The notes beneath the pieces were generated by a model that saw only the letters and a list, made by a program, of their open reading frames with translations, was not told the DNA's origin and ran no database searches. Of a stretch of 41,365 bases of DNA, positions 41,166-41,365 are shown in pieces; the stretch's first letter is position 1; the number at the start of each line of letters is the position of its first letter. The position numbers and the translations under genes were made by a program. This stretch comes from Bradyrhizobium sp. AS23.2 (GTDB lineage Bacteria > Pseudomonadota > Alphaproteobacteria > Rhizobiales > Xanthobacteraceae): NCBI RefSeq assembly GCF_001908185.1, contig NZ_LGHM01000078.1, positions 1 through 41,365 of the forward strand. Direction: 5' to 3'.

Positions 41166-41365
41166 CTAACCTTCCATGGCAGCCTGCGGCAACGCCATCA
41201 CCGCCTCCGCCTTGTGGCAGGCGGCGAAATGCGCTTCTCCGACCTTGCGTAGCTCAGGCAGAACCTCGCGGCAACGCTGGTCGGCCAGCGCACAGCGCGC
41301 AACATAGGGGCATCCCGCCGCAGCGGCCGATTGCGAGGCAATCGCCTGCGCCCCGCGCCGCCGCC
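41166..41365 (-). CDS. Oligopeptide-type ABC transporter ATP-binding protein (C-terminus only)
   Basis: Reading the minus strand from the window edge to the TAG at 41166-41168 gives the C-terminal end YVARCALADQRCREVLPELR then KVGEAHFAACHKAEAVMALP and AAMEG. The cysteine pattern C-x5-C ... C at the end (oligo_HPY region) is typical of DppD/DppF-type ATPases, where it can hold an iron-sulfur cluster. The nucleotide-binding domain is outside the window. It precedes the solute-binding protein gene on the same strand. Confidence 0.88.
   Translation of the reverse strand, partial: RRRGAQAIASQSAAAAGCPYVARCALADQRCREVLPELRKVGEAHFAACHKAEAVMALPQAAMEG

Overview
The window looks like a chromosomal stretch of an aerobic, GC-rich alphaproteobacterium, most likely Bradyrhizobium or a close relative. 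This is an inference from the high GC content, the aerobic (CobG/CobN) cobalamin route, the Tat-exported Rieske/PQQ enzymes, the SAM-cyclase-ATPase regulator and the dispersed 'agcggac'-type repeats. No rRNA, tRNA, CRISPR array or intact transposase gene was found.

Region 1 (1-12040) is a cobalamin biosynthesis block. A minus-strand operon, DUF1636-cobW-cobN-cobG, overlaps stop-to-start throughout and sits behind a cobalamin riboswitch (about 5741-5942). Divergent from it is cobO-cobQ (+). Next come cobC-cbiB (-) and cobU-cobS-bluB (+). Together they cover precorrin-3B synthesis, cobalt insertion, adenosylation, amidation, aminopropanol attachment, nucleotide-loop assembly and synthesis of the lower ligand 5,6-dimethylbenzimidazole. 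cobST (chelatase partners) and the methyltransferases are not in the window.

Region 2 (12139-15872) is a Tat-exported solute-binding protein translationally coupled to a hybrid histidine kinase (sensor-HAMP-HisKA-HATPase-REC-HPt). No transporter subunits are present, so the binding protein may be the kinase's ligand sensor.

Region 3 (16378-23203) is a periplasmic oxidation region. It holds an isoquinoline-1-oxidoreductase-type molybdenum hydroxylase (iorA, plus iorB with a frameshift in a G6 run), a strong bidirectional terminator, and a minus-strand operon of a PQQ alcohol dehydrogenase, a small periplasmic protein and a Rieske protein. The dehydrogenase carries the D-x-D signature of lanthanide enzymes. 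Decayed pieces of a second dehydrogenase and a second Rieske gene flank the operon, as expected of an eroded tandem array.

Region 4 (23387-26172) has a LysR regulator divergent from an MhqO-type ring-cleavage dioxygenase and an MhqD-type esterase, with two matching LysR-type boxes between them, then a CorA remnant.

Region 5 (26173-34428) is accessory and partly decayed. It contains a large SAM-adenylate cyclase-ATPase-TPR regulator (frameshifted near its end in another G6 run), a mercury uptake block (merR divergent from merT-merP-GDCC protein-truncated membrane gene, without merA), a partial amidase copy, a nucleoside deaminase, a small periplasmic protein and an arylsulfatase remnant.

Region 6 (34816-41365) holds a complete exported arylsulfatase flanked by direct repeats, a complete amidase, a long palindromic repeat, and the solute-binding protein and ATPase end of an oligopeptide-type ABC transporter.
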